DNA from: Clostridiales bacterium
Lineage (GTDB): Bacteria; Bacillota; Clostridia; Peptostreptococcales; Acidaminobacteraceae
NCBI GenBank assembly: GCA_016342415.1
Contig: JAEIOD010000033.1
Location: 1 to 54,402, forward strand
Length of the DNA stretch: 54,402 nucleotides
Direction of reading: 5' to 3'
Below are positions 8,272-16,487 of this stretch, in pieces (position 1 is the stretch's first letter; the number at the start of each line of letters is the position of its first letter). The notes beneath the pieces were generated by a model. That model was given only the letters and a program-made list of their open reading frames with translations. It did not search any database and had not been told where the DNA came from. A program made the position numbers and the translations under genes.

Positions 8272-9547
8272 TATTATCTCCTTGAGTCTTTTTTTGTCTA
8301 CGTCTGTTATATTTTCCAAGTAATAAGCAATCAGCGTACTTTGCCCTATTCATTACAATATCCTCAGCCAATGCACGACATGTAGGCGCACCACAGGCAC
8401 CACAATCGATTCCTGGTAATTTCTGAGCAATTTCCTCTAATTTAGCCATCTTTTTTAATGATATTTTGAAATCTTTATCTAATTTTAGAATGGTCCGCGG
8501 TTCCATCTCAACATCCCACTCCAAGTCCTCTCTTGTTAAATTTGAATCAATCTCATTTGGATCATACGGTCTTAATGTAGAGGATTTCATTCTTATTCTA
8601 GCTTTAGCCATAAAAGGATTTTCGACATTAAGCACACCACCTGAACAACCTGTTACACAAGCATATCCTTCAAAAAAGTCGATTTCAGGTAGTTTTCCCA
8701 ACTCCATTTTATCAAGCACTCTAATAACTTCCTCAATGCCATCTACTGCTAAGTACTTCTCAGTATCCAGTCCAAAAGACTGACCACCAACCATACCCCA
8801 ACCCACACCATTTCCAGATGCTCTTTGGACCAAATCATGATCTCTACTGTCTTTATCAATTGCTTTTATAAGTCTAGCATAAATGGACTCTAATGAAATA
8901 CCACCATCTATATAAGACCTTTCCAATCCCAAAGGTTGCATAATACTTGTTATTTTAGCAGGACATTGTGCAATTAAGAAAACACCTATCTCCTCAAATT
9001 CTAAATTTTGCTCCTGCATTATTTTCTTTTTAACCTGTCTAGCAGCTATTTCCATTGGTGATTCCAATCGAGTTATATTCTCGATTAAAGATGGGTATCT
9101 TATTTGAATCAACCTAGTAATAGCAGGACAGTAAGTCGAAATTACCGGTTTTTCAACCGTAGGTTCTCTCAATAACTCGTTTTGATACTTGGTTAAAATA
9201 TCAGCTGCATAGGCAACATCATATACCAAATCAAATCCCAATTTATAGATTGCCTGAAATATATCTTCAATATCATATTCAGCAGAAAACTGACCATACA
9301 TTGAAATGTTTGGCAATGCTACTTTATATTTATAATTGTGAATTTTTTCTAGATTATCAGATAATGTACCCTTTGCATGAAAGTGACAAATCTTAAGACA
9401 TTCACCACAGTCAATACACCGTTCTTTCATTATCTTAGCTTTACCGTCAATGACTCGTATCGCCTGCGTAGGACAACGACTCAGGCAATTTGTACAACCA
9501 TTGCAGTAATCATTATCTAGGACAACCGAGTGCCAATACTTATCCAT
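8261..9547 (-). CDS. Sensory-type [FeFe]-hydrogenase-like iron-sulfur protein
   Basis: A 428-residue protein. Residues 15-55 hold two 4Fe-4S motifs (CNGCTNCLSRCP, CIDCGECLKIC). Residues about 75-330 match the Fe-hydrogenase large-subunit C-terminal domain. The C-terminus has the RnfB-like Fe-S domain with CX2CX4CX16C spacing (starting at DCGACGAPTC). H-cluster loops are altered. L1 reads STYCPAI, with Tyr where catalytic enzymes have the proton-relay Cys. L2 reads AQCPAK, keeping Cys and Lys but lacking the downstream Glu. L3 reads CVTGCSGG. The four cluster cysteines appear conserved. This fits a redox or H2 sensor such as the HydS type rather than an efficient catalyst. Placed between DRTGG and ATPase genes. 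Confidence 0.85.
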   Translation of the reverse strand: MDKYWHSVVLDNDYCNGCTNCLSRCPTQAIRVIDGKAKIMKERCIDCGECLKICHFHAKGTLSDNLEKIHNYKYKVALPNISMYGQFSAEYDIEDIFQAIYKLGFDLVYDVAYAADILTKYQNELLREPTVEKPVISTYCPAITRLIQIRYPSLIENITRLESPMEIAARQVKKKIMQEQNLEFEEIGVFLIAQCPAKITSIMQPLGLERSYIDGGISLESIYARLIKAIDKDSRDHDLVQRASGNGVGWGMVGGQSFGLDTEKYLAVDGIEEVIRVLDKMELGKLPEIDFFEGYACVTGCSGGVLNVENPFMAKARIRMKSSTLRPYDPNEIDSNLTREDLEWDVEMEPRTILKLDKDFKISLKKMAKLEEIAQKLPGIDCGACGAPTCRALAEDIVMNRAKYADCLLLGKYNRRRQKKTQGDNNED

Positions 9548-9564
9548 TTTACCTCCATATATTT

Positions 9565-10008
9565 TTAAAGAGTAAAAGTCATTTTTATTGCCGTGTACTG
9601 ATCCACTTCAGATTCTATATGAAATTCATCACTACATTTCTCCATATTAGGCAGACCCATACCAGCTCCAAATCCCAATTCTCGAATTTCCTTTGTAGCT
9701 GTTGAGTATCCCTTTTGCATTGCCAAATCCACATCAGCGATACCAGGACCTTTGTCTTCTACAAAGATCTCAACTTTATCAGATTTGATATAAACTTCGA
9801 TTTTGCCACCTTTCGAATGAATCGCAACATTTATTTCTGCTTCATATGTTGCTATAGCAATACGTCTAATGACAGTTGGTTCCAAACCAATCTGTCTCAA
9901 TATCTTTTTTATCTTACTCGATGCAATACCTGCGGATGAAAAGTCATCAGTTGTTACTTCAAAATCTTTCATCATTGCCACATCATTGTTATCACGCGCT
10001 AAAATCAT
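9565..10008 (-). CDS. Anti-sigma-factor-type ATPase (RsbW-like)
   Basis: A 147-residue HATPase_c_2 protein resembling anti-sigma regulatory kinases. N box around ATYEAEINVAIHS (residues 58-70), G1 box EDKGPGIAD near 86, then GFGAGMGLPNMEK near 112 as the ATP lid and G2 region. No membrane segment. The ATG at 10008 follows AGGGAG by 6 bases; an upstream in-frame ATG at 10044 lies inside the preceding gene without a site. The gap to the upstream DRTGG gene is 10 bp. It is the second ATPase of the cassette and is not a close copy of the first. Confidence 0.82.
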   Translation of the reverse strand: MILARDNNDVAMMKDFEVTTDDFSSAGIASSKIKKILRQIGLEPTVIRRIAIATYEAEINVAIHSKGGKIEVYIKSDKVEIFVEDKGPGIADVDLAMQKGYSTATKEIRELGFGAGMGLPNMEKCSDEFHIESEVDQYTAIKMTFTL

Positions 10009-10018
10009 ATTGTTCTCC

Positions 10019-10366
10019 CTATATTGCTGTCCCTTGTAAGCCATGAGAGTATAAAATACCAGAGGCAGAATACATAGTATGCTCTGTTCTTAATATTAAA
10101 ATATCATCCTCTTTAGCTAGATTTACAATTTCCTCAGTTGGACATTTACCTCTAACAAATACAATTGATTTTAGATCTAACATTTCTGCTGTTCTAATCA
10201 CTTGATTGTTACATAATCCAGTTAATAATACTGTATCCTCTTCAGTATAAGCAAGTACATCACTCATTAAATCTGAACCAAACGCGTATTTAACTTCTCG
10301 GTCTAAAAACTTCTCTCCTACCAAAACGTCACAGTTCAGTAGTTCCGCAATTTCTCTTAATTTCAT
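10019..10366 (-). CDS. DRTGG-domain protein (first gene of cassette)
   Basis: A 115-residue protein beginning MKLREIAELLNC. Its VLLTGLCNNQVIRTAEML and KSIVFVRGKCP segments fit a DRTGG domain, a small alpha/beta regulatory domain. Two cysteines in the second half are not arranged as a metal motif. The ATG follows GGAGG by 4 bases. It leads the six-gene operon DRTGG - ATPase - hydrogenase-like - DRTGG - PHP - ATPase, behind a strong promoter at 10420-10447. Family assignment is by pattern; the molecular role is unknown. Confidence 0.75.
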   Translation of the reverse strand: MKLREIAELLNCDVLVGEKFLDREVKYAFGSDLMSDVLAYTEEDTVLLTGLCNNQVIRTAEMLDLKSIVFVRGKCPTEEIVNLAKEDDILILRTEHTMYSASGILYSHGLQGTAI

Positions 10367-10390
10367 ATGGCCTCCAATTTTAGCATGATA

Positions 10391-10408
10391 ACGTTATTTT
10401 TTTAACAA
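10391..10408 (-). promoter_or_regulatory. Weak Rex-like half-palindrome
   Basis: The minus strand reads TTGTTAAAAAAATAACGT, one perfect TTGTTAA half-site and a degenerate second half. It sits just downstream of the cassette -10 box, where a repressor would block transcription. Weaker than the two other Rex-like sites in the window. Confidence 0.35.
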
Positions 10409-10419
10409 TATATATATTC

Positions 10420-10447
10420 ATTATACACGAATCTATACTATTTTCAA
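10420..10447 (-). promoter_or_regulatory. Promoter of sensory-hydrogenase cassette
   Basis: Minus-strand -35 TTGAAA (10447-10442), 16-bp spacer, -10 TATAAT (10425-10420). Transcription would begin about 45 bp before the ATG of the first DRTGG gene, immediately after the convergently arranged end of the fdhD transcription unit upstream. Confidence 0.7.
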
Positions 10448-10465
10448 TAGTTACACACGCATTGA

Positions 10466-11251
10466 TTATATTTTCACATAGTCAAAAGCCGTGTAAACGT
10501 TACCTTTTTCACCTCTCACAAAACCGATAAGAACCATGTTGAGTGATTCTGCCATTCTTATAGCCAAGTTCATAGGTGCTGATCGGGATACAATCACTTT
10601 TATATCCTGCTTTGCACACTTCAAAACCATTTCCGATGAGATACGCCCACTGATAAACATCATCTTATAATCAGACTGTATTTGATTTATTAACATCAAT
10701 CCAATGACCTTATCCACTGCATTATGTCGTCCAATATCCTCAATAAGATATATAGGACCTTTAGTATCAAACAAACCAGCAATATGTACACCACCAGTTG
10801 ACTTAAATAATTCAGAATGCTGATTAAGAATACTCATATTTTTATAAATATCAGACATTTTCACCTGAAAAGGTTCAGAAGTACTTAAAGACCTTAACTT
10901 AATTGCGTCAAGGGTATCATAATACATGGCTGAACTTGCACATCCTGATGTGATATAACGATTTTTAAATGACAGATGTTCTTTTATATCTTTATCTATT
11001 TCTAGATAAGCAACACCTTTTGATTCATCAATTATCATTGATTGGATATCCTCAAAAGATTCTATTAGGAAATCGTTTTTCAAATGTCCAATAATTAAGG
11101 CCTTCAAATTGGATGGTGTGCATAATAATGTTGTATACTCCAACTCATTTATAAAGAGTGTTAAAGGAAATTCTACAACCACGGTATCCATTTCTTCTTG
11201 GCTTTGATCATTTTTGAATCTTATAATTAATGTTTCCTGTGTTTTGTCCAT
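10466..11251 (-). CDS. fdhD: Formate dehydrogenase accessory sulfurtransferase
   Basis: A 261-residue FdhD, the sulfurtransferase that sulfurates the molybdenum/tungsten bis-MGD cofactor before insertion into formate dehydrogenase. Family landmarks: SGCASSAMYY near residue 97 (a single Cys in the loop that has two in E. coli), STGGVHIAGL near 150, EDIGRHNAVDKVIG near 170, FISGRISSEMV near 195, SRSAPMNLA and FVRGEKGNVYT near the end. It is about 6 kb from fdhF, separated by the hnd operon and flanked upstream by two terminators, so it is a separate transcript. The TATAAT at 11275-11280 may be its -10 box. Confidence 0.93.
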   Translation of the reverse strand: MDKTQETLIIRFKNDQSQEEMDTVVVEFPLTLFINELEYTTLLCTPSNLKALIIGHLKNDFLIESFEDIQSMIIDESKGVAYLEIDKDIKEHLSFKNRYITSGCASSAMYYDTLDAIKLRSLSTSEPFQVKMSDIYKNMSILNQHSELFKSTGGVHIAGLFDTKGPIYLIEDIGRHNAVDKVIGLMLINQIQSDYKMMFISGRISSEMVLKCAKQDIKVIVSRSAPMNLAIRMAESLNMVLIGFVRGEKGNVYTAFDYVKI

Positions 11252-11300
11252 AGTTTCCCTTTCTCATCTTTATTATTATACCATATGAAAATAAAGAAAA

Positions 11301-11320
11301 AAGTTAGAATTATCTAACTT
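11301..11320. terminator. Second terminator between hndD and fdhD
   Basis: An 8-bp stem (AAGTTAGA with TCTAACTT, 4-base loop) flanked by A and T runs on both sides. On the minus strand it follows the main hndD terminator by about 100 bp and acts as a back-up. Confidence 0.65.
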
Positions 11321-11418
11321 TTTCAACACTTAATATTTTGCCTGCACGAATCAGAAACGTTCCGAAAATCATCAGGATACTTTCATTACCAAGTAGGTTA
11401 TATCTCAATCGATATCAT

Positions 11419-11449
11419 CAAAAAAAATGCATTCCCGAAGGAATGCATT
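11419..11449 (-). terminator. Terminator of hndABCD operon
   Basis: A perfect 10-bp stem (AATGCATTCC with GGAATGCATT) with a 4-base loop, followed on the minus strand by about eight T. It lies 9 bp past the hndD stop codon. Confidence 0.92.
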
Positions 11450-11457
11450 CAATTATT

Positions 11458-13188
11458 TTATTTTTCTTTTTTAGCGTAATGAGTATGAAGTAATTCATGC
11501 GCTTTGTGACCGTTAGGCTTGCCTAAGAAATCAGTATATAACTTTTGAATCTCTGGATTTTGATGAGATTTTCTAATTGTACTAACTGTATCTTCTTCAT
11601 AAAGTGCTTTCGCTCTTTCAGTTAATAAATCTACAACGTCTCTAACCTTTTGAGGTTGTTGAGGTTGTCCACCACCATTAACACATCCACCTGGGCAACC
11701 CATGATTTCAATGAAGTGGTAATTTGCTTCACCATTTCTTACTTTTTCAAGTAATCTACCAGCCGACTCAGTACCATGAGCGATTGCAATATTAACATCA
11801 ATACCAGCGATGTTTAAAGTTGCTTCTTTATGCTCTACTAAACCTCTTACTTGCTTGTATTCAAAATCAGCTAAGTCTTCACCAGTTAATACGTCAGCTA
11901 CAGTTCTTAAAGCAGCTTCCATAACACCACCAGTTGCACCGAAGATAACACCAGCACCTGTATACTCACCCATGATTTCGTCAAATCCTTCGTCTGGTAA
12001 GTTGTTGTAGTTAAGACCAGCTTGCTTGATCATTCTAGCAAGTTCTCTAGTCGTAATTACAGCATCTACATCACGAAGTCCGTTAACTTCCATCTCAGGT
12101 CTTGCAGCTTCTGTTTTCTTTGAAGTACAAGGCATTACTGATAATACGAACATCTTCTTTGGATCAATACTTTCTTTTTCTGCATAGTAAGTCTTAGCAA
12201 TTGCACCAAACATTTGGTGAGGTGACTTACATGAAGATAAGTTAGGAATAAAATCTGGGTAATTGAACTCACAGTATCTAACCCATCCTGGAGAACAAGA
12301 AGTAATCATCGGTAATACACCACCGTTTTGGATTCTGTGTAATAACTCATGACCCTCTTCCATAATTGTCAAGTCAGCAGCCCAGTTAGTATCAAATACT
12401 TTGTTAAATCCTAATCGTCTTAAAGAAGCAGCCATTTTTCCAGTTGCTCTTGTTCCGATTGGATTACCAAATTCTTCACCTAATGCAGCTCTTACAGCAG
12501 GAGCTGTTTGAACAACAACATAAGTGTCTGGATCTTCTAATGCATCCCATACTCTATGGATATCTGATTTTTCCATTAAAGCGCCTACTGGACATACATT
12601 GATACATTGTCCACAGAATAAACAATCTGTCTCTAACATATTTCTATCAAATGCAGGACCAACTGATGTATTGAATCCTCTGTTTTGGAATCCTAAAATA
12701 CCAACCCCTTGTTGCTTCTTACATACGTTTACACATTTACCACATAAGATACACTTAGAAGTGTCTCTTACTAGTGAAGCTGAAACGTCATCAAATTTCT
12801 TTTCTCTTTTAGCACCTTGGAACTCAAGACCAGTTACACCTAAATCCTCAGAAATAGTTTGTAACTCACAGTTTCCAGATCTAACACATTGTGTACATTC
12901 TCTATCATGATTAGCAAGAATTAATTCCACAGTTGTTTTAACTGTTTCTCTTACTTTCTTAGAATTAGTTTTAACTACCATGCCATCTCTAACAGGTAAA
13001 ACACATGACGCTTGTAATGATCTTGCACCTTCAACTTCTACAACGCAAACTCTACAAGCTCCAACTTCATTAATTTCCTTCATGTAACATAATGTAGGAA
13101 TATCAAATCCAGCTTCTCTGGCAGCTTCTAAAACGGTATATGACTCAGGTACTTCTACCAAAGTGTTGTTAATCGTTACTTTAACCAC
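11458..13188 (-). CDS. hndD: [FeFe] hydrogenase catalytic subunit HndD
   Basis: A 576-residue NAD(P)-linked or electron-bifurcating [FeFe] hydrogenase large subunit. Domains in order: N-terminal 2Fe-2S (GACRVCVVEV), His-Cys cluster (HDRECTQCVRSGNC), two 4Fe-4S motifs (CILCGKCVNVC, CLFCGQCINVC), H-cluster domain and a C-terminal small-subunit domain. H-cluster loops: L1 TSCSPGW, L2 MPCTSKK, L3 EIMGCPGGCVNGGG. L1 has Ser where clostridial CpI has a second Cys. The start is GTG at 13188, 8 bases after GAGGAGG; TTG at 13209 is less likely. It is the last gene of hndABCD. Confidence 0.95.
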   Translation of the reverse strand: MVKVTINNTLVEVPESYTVLEAAREAGFDIPTLCYMKEINEVGACRVCVVEVEGARSLQASCVLPVRDGMVVKTNSKKVRETVKTTVELILANHDRECTQCVRSGNCELQTISEDLGVTGLEFQGAKREKKFDDVSASLVRDTSKCILCGKCVNVCKKQQGVGILGFQNRGFNTSVGPAFDRNMLETDCLFCGQCINVCPVGALMEKSDIHRVWDALEDPDTYVVVQTAPAVRAALGEEFGNPIGTRATGKMAASLRRLGFNKVFDTNWAADLTIMEEGHELLHRIQNGGVLPMITSCSPGWVRYCEFNYPDFIPNLSSCKSPHQMFGAIAKTYYAEKESIDPKKMFVLSVMPCTSKKTEAARPEMEVNGLRDVDAVITTRELARMIKQAGLNYNNLPDEGFDEIMGEYTGAGVIFGATGGVMEAALRTVADVLTGEDLADFEYKQVRGLVEHKEATLNIAGIDVNIAIAHGTESAGRLLEKVRNGEANYHFIEIMGCPGGCVNGGGQPQQPQKVRDVVDLLTERAKALYEEDTVSTIRKSHQNPEIQKLYTDFLGKPNGHKAHELLHTHYAKKEK

Positions 13189-13236
13189 TTTAATTTCCTC
13201 CTCTTTCAAGTTCGAATACTTATATTAAATTTCAGT

Positions 13237-15027
13237 CTATTTTTTTACAATACATTTAACTGGACATTTAGAAATACAAGCTTCACACTTAATACAAGCG
13301 TCTTGATCAATTGTATGTTGTCCTTTTTTCTCACCATCGATACAGTTTACTGGGCATACTGTTTTACACATAGTACATCCGATACACTTATCAGTGATTG
13401 TAATAGCCAATAACTCTTTACAAACACCTGATGGACAAGTTTTGTCAGTAACGTGAGCTTCATATTCATCTCTGAAATATTTCAATGTAGACAATACTGG
13501 GTTCGGAGCAGTTTGTCCAAGACCACATAATGAAGCTGACTTAATCGTTTCAGCTAATGACTCTAATTTATCTAAATCCTGAAGATTTCCTTTACCTTCG
13601 CAAATTCTATCTAAGATTTCTAACATTCTCTTTGTACCTTCTCTACATGGTGTACATTTACCACATGACTCATCTACAGTAAAATCTAAGAAGAATCTTG
13701 CAACGTCAACCATACAGTTGTCTTCGTCCATAACAATCATTCCACCAGAACCCATCATTGAACCTAATTCAATTAAGTTGTCATAATCGATTTCAGTGTC
13801 TAAGTAATCTGCAGTGATACAACCACCTGATGGTCCACCAGTTTGTACAGCTTTGAAAGCTTTACCATTAGGGATACCACCACCGATATCAAAGATTACT
13901 TCTCTTAAAGTAGTTCCCATTGGAATCTCAAGAAGACCAGTGTTGTTGATCTTTCCACCTAATGCGAATACTTTAGTACCCTTAGATCTTTCAGTACCAA
14001 TACTTGCAAACCACTCAGCACCATTTAAAATGATTTGAGGAATGTTTGCATAAGTCTCAACGTTGTTAAGAACTGTTGGTTGTCCGAAGATACCTTTGTT
14101 AGCTGGGAATGGTGGTCTTGGTCTAGGCATACCTCTTTCGCCTTCGATTGAAGCAATAAGAGCAGTCTCTTCACCACATACGAATGCACCAGCACCTAAC
14201 TTAATTTTTAAGTCAAAGTTGAATCCTGTTCCGAAGATATTCTCTCCTAAAAGACCCAATTCTCTAGCTTGTTCGATAGCAATTTCTAATCTTTCTACAG
14301 CGATTGGATACTCAGCTCTGATATATACATATCCTTCGTCAGCACCAATAGCATATGCAGCGATTGCCATTGCTTCGATAATTACATGAGGGTCACCCTC
14401 AAGTACCGATCTATCCATGAATGCACCTGGGTCTCCCTCATCGGCATTACATGCTACATACTTTTTATCTGATTCAGCATTGTAAGCAAAAGTCCACTTA
14501 AGTCCAGTAGGGAATCCTCCACCACCACGGCCTCTAAGTCCAGAACCTTTTACAACTTCAATAACTTCTTCTCTTGTCATTTCAGTTAATGCTTGTCCTA
14601 ATGCTTTGTAACCATCAAAAGCAATATATTCCTCTACTTTTTCAGGATTGATGATACCACAGTTTCGAAGAGCTATTCTTTGTTGTTTTTTAAAGAAATC
14701 TACTTCGTTAATTGAAGTGATTTTATCTTCTTCAATTGCTGAACCATGGATTAAATCAGTAACGATTCTACCTTTTAATAAATGTTCTTCAACGATTCTT
14801 ATGATGTCTTTATCTTCTACTCTTGAGTAGAAAGCACCCTCTGGGTAAACAACAACGATAGGTCCGGCTTCACATAAACCAAAACATCCTGTTTTAACTA
14901 ATTTTACTTCTTTGTTTAAGTCATGTTTTTCCATTGCAGCAGCAAACTTATCTTCAAAAGTCAATGACCCAGAAGATGAACATCCTGTACCACCACAGAT
15001 TAATACATGCGATCTATATAACTCCAT
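13237..15027 (-). CDS. hndC: Hydrogenase NADH-binding flavoprotein subunit (NuoF-like)
   Basis: A 596-residue subunit that passes electrons between NAD(P)H, FMN and iron-sulfur centres. Order of parts: thioredoxin-like 2Fe-2S domain (CGGTGCSSSG, CFGLCEAGP), NuoF core with the nucleotide/FMN loop GRGGGGFPTGLKW near residue 170 and CNADEGDPGAF, SLBB region, NuoF 4Fe-4S site (ESCGKCTPCREGTKRM near 465), and two C-terminal ferredoxin motifs (CIGCTMCKTVCP, CIKCEACISKCP). This matches HndC / HydB of multimeric hydrogenases. AGGAGG precedes the ATG. Spacing is 24 bp to hndB and 48 bp to hndD. Confidence 0.95.
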   Translation of the reverse strand: MELYRSHVLICGGTGCSSSGSLTFEDKFAAAMEKHDLNKEVKLVKTGCFGLCEAGPIVVVYPEGAFYSRVEDKDIIRIVEEHLLKGRIVTDLIHGSAIEEDKITSINEVDFFKKQQRIALRNCGIINPEKVEEYIAFDGYKALGQALTEMTREEVIEVVKGSGLRGRGGGGFPTGLKWTFAYNAESDKKYVACNADEGDPGAFMDRSVLEGDPHVIIEAMAIAAYAIGADEGYVYIRAEYPIAVERLEIAIEQARELGLLGENIFGTGFNFDLKIKLGAGAFVCGEETALIASIEGERGMPRPRPPFPANKGIFGQPTVLNNVETYANIPQIILNGAEWFASIGTERSKGTKVFALGGKINNTGLLEIPMGTTLREVIFDIGGGIPNGKAFKAVQTGGPSGGCITADYLDTEIDYDNLIELGSMMGSGGMIVMDEDNCMVDVARFFLDFTVDESCGKCTPCREGTKRMLEILDRICEGKGNLQDLDKLESLAETIKSASLCGLGQTAPNPVLSTLKYFRDEYEAHVTDKTCPSGVCKELLAITITDKCIGCTMCKTVCPVNCIDGEKKGQHTIDQDACIKCEACISKCPVKCIVKK

Positions 15028-15051
15028 TTTTTACCTCCTGATAACAGTAAA

Positions 15052-15411
15052 CTATTCTTGAATTGTATACTCTGCAACAATTTGACCATTTACGATATGG
15101 TCAACAATAATCTTTCGTGCTTTTTCAGGTGTTACTTCTACATAAGTCACCTTTTTATTGTCTTCATCATAAACTTCAATGATTGGCTCTAATCTACAAA
15201 CACCAATACATCCAGTTTGTGCTACTTCAACGTCTAATAAGTTTCTTTTAGAAACTTCTTCTACTAAAGCATTTAATACAGGTCTAGCACCTGCTGCAAT
15301 ACCGCAAGTTGCCATTCCAACAACTATTCTCATACCTTTTCTTTCGCCACGAATATTTACTTTCTTAAGTGATTCCTCGCGTAATTTAGCTAAATCTGCT
15401 AATGACTTCAT
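15052..15411 (-). CDS. hndB: Hydrogenase 2Fe-2S thioredoxin-like subunit
   Basis: A 119-residue thioredoxin-like 2Fe-2S ferredoxin matching HndB of NADP-reducing hydrogenases. Cluster cysteines are in ATCGIAAGAR near residue 34 and TGCIGVCRLEP near 77. It is probably an electron-transfer subunit of the hnd complex. AGGAGGG precedes the ATG. Its fold repeats the N-terminal domain of HndC, as usual in these operons. Confidence 0.92.
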   Translation of the reverse strand: MKSLADLAKLREESLKKVNIRGERKGMRIVVGMATCGIAAGARPVLNALVEEVSKRNLLDVEVAQTGCIGVCRLEPIIEVYDEDNKKVTYVEVTPEKARKIIVDHIVNGQIVAEYTIQE

Positions 15412-15452
15412 ATAGCCCTCCTATAATCGTAATAAACAAATACTGTAATTTT

Positions 15453-15938
15453 CTAAGCGTTCGTATATTTTGCTAAGATATCTGGGATATCAGCTTCTGT
15501 TAATCTACCATAAACGTCTTCATTAACAGTAATAACTGGTGCTAATCCACATGCTCCGATACATCTTGTATCAATTAGAGTAAATTTTCCGTCTTCAGAT
15601 GTAGCTTTTACTGCTAAGTTAAGCTCTCTTGAAATTCTGTCTAAAATTGGTTGTGAATTCTTTACGTAACATGCAGTACCCATACACACTCCAATTACAA
15701 ATTCGCCATTTGGCTCTAATGTAAATTGAGAATAGAATGTTACTACCCCGTAAATTTCTGCTAAAGGAATCGATAAGTTTTTAGAAATAACTTTTTGAAC
15801 ATCTAGTGGAACTGCTCCAAATAAATGTTGCGCCTCATGAAGAATTGGCATTAATGCACCGTTAGTTCCTTTATGAGTATCGATCGCCAGTTGAAGTTTT
15901 GCGAATTGCTCTTCTTGTGTCATGACTTGTTTTGCCAT
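15453..15938 (-). CDS. hndA: Hydrogenase 2Fe-2S subunit (NuoE-like)
   Basis: A 161-residue NuoE-type subunit that carries a 2Fe-2S cluster and pairs with the NuoF-like protein. N-terminal helical bundle, then a thioredoxin-like domain with cluster cysteines in GVCMGTACYVKN near residue 85-95 and DTRCIGACGLAPV near 125. First gene of hndABCD, with AAGGAGG before the ATG. Upstream lies a leader of roughly 180 bp with a strong extended -10 and a Rex-like palindrome, so expression probably follows the NADH/NAD ratio. Confidence 0.94.
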   Translation of the reverse strand: MAKQVMTQEEQFAKLQLAIDTHKGTNGALMPILHEAQHLFGAVPLDVQKVISKNLSIPLAEIYGVVTFYSQFTLEPNGEFVIGVCMGTACYVKNSQPILDRISRELNLAVKATSEDGKFTLIDTRCIGACGLAPVITVNEDVYGRLTEADIPDILAKYTNA

Positions 15939-15978
15939 AAGTGACCTCCTTAAAATAACTTTAGAACTTATTTAATTT

Positions 15979-16008
15979 ATATTATTAACATTGTGATACT
16001 TTTAACAA
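15979..16008 (-). promoter_or_regulatory. Possible proximal hnd promoter within Rex-like site
   Basis: Minus-strand TTGTTA (16008-16003), 18-bp spacer, TAATAT (15984-15979). The -35-like element is the first half of the Rex-like palindrome, so a bound repressor would occlude it. Spacing and sequence are only moderate. Confidence 0.4.
15991..16008 (-). promoter_or_regulatory. Rex-like operator upstream of hndA
   Basis: The minus strand reads TTGTTAAAAGTATCACAA, matching the Rex consensus TTGTTAANNNNTTAACAA at 12 of 14 fixed positions. It is about 55 bp before the hndA start codon. Rex represses fermentative and hydrogenase genes in many Firmicutes; binding here is inferred from pattern and position. 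Confidence 0.6.
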
Positions 16009-16118
16009 TTGTATCTTATAAAAACTGCACTTAACCATCTGAGAATCACTATCAATTAAACAGCTGTAAGCCTTTAATATCAATCTCTCTAGCTCTCATG
16101 CATAATACAGACAAGTGC

Positions 16119-16127
16119 ATTATAACA
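16119..16127 (-). promoter_or_regulatory. Extended -10 promoter of hnd operon
   Basis: The minus strand reads TGTTATAAT, an extended -10 (TGnTATAAT), with no good -35. It would give a leader of about 170 bases before hndA containing the Rex-like site. Confidence 0.55.
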
Positions 16128-16266
16128 TAATCCTAACCTCTGTGTATACAATATTCTACATTTTTTTTATTGCAATTATTTACAATTAAAGTTGTCCATT
16201 TCCGAGTGTTTTAATGAGGATTGGAAAGTTTCAAATCCTTACGTATCACTAGGGATTTTCAATATA

Positions 16267-16388
16267 AGTCATACAAAGCGCTTTAAAGCTTTTGGAATAT
16301 TCAGATATCTTAAGCCAATTAAAATGAGCACAAAAATGCTCATTTTAAGTTCGTTAAAAAATATTCAATTAATCTAAGTTGTATGACT
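16267..16388. repeat. MITE-like imperfect palindrome
   Basis: Ends are a perfect 10-bp inverted repeat (AGTCATACAA at 16267-16276, TTGTATGACT at 16379-16388). Inside are a matching GAATATT/AATATTC pair and a central hairpin. The whole 122-bp unit is roughly self-complementary. No target-site duplication is visible. It could be a degraded miniature element or just a structured 3' region. Confidence 0.35.
16321..16346. terminator. Hairpin, probable terminator of fdhF-mobA
   Basis: A 10-bp stem (AAAATGAGCA with TGCTCATTTT) and a 6-base loop. It lies about 140 bp beyond the mobA stop on the minus strand, with only a short T run, so termination is likely but not certain. Confidence 0.6.
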
Positions 16389-16487
16389 CTAATAGTTTTA
16401 TAACAGATGTTAATATTGTAAATACCTGGCTATCTATCTGTGTTTAACCAAATATTATAACATCTTAAAATTGATTGTTTACAAAAT

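Larger units (their letters stand above)
16128..16487. other. Gene-free spacer between mobA and hnd promoter
   Basis: 360 bp of AT-rich DNA. A short plus-strand frame at 16192-16377 has no ribosome binding site and crosses a hairpin, so it is not called. The spacer holds the imperfect 122-bp inverted repeat at 16267-16388 with the hairpin at 16321-16346 in its centre. Nothing else is recognised. Confidence 0.6.

Noticed and set aside
11321..11418. 20-codon minus-strand frame (MIFGTFLIRAGK) between hndD and fdhD terminators
   Set aside because: Very short, only a weak GAAAG site, and it runs into a terminator stem; not enough to call a gene.
13814..14389. Plus-strand frames opposite hndC
   Set aside because: Low-complexity shadows of the conserved NuoF-like gene with no ribosome binding sites.
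16192..16377. 61-residue plus-strand frame between mobA and hnd
   Set aside because: No ribosome binding site, crosses a terminator-like hairpin and lies inside the imperfect palindrome.
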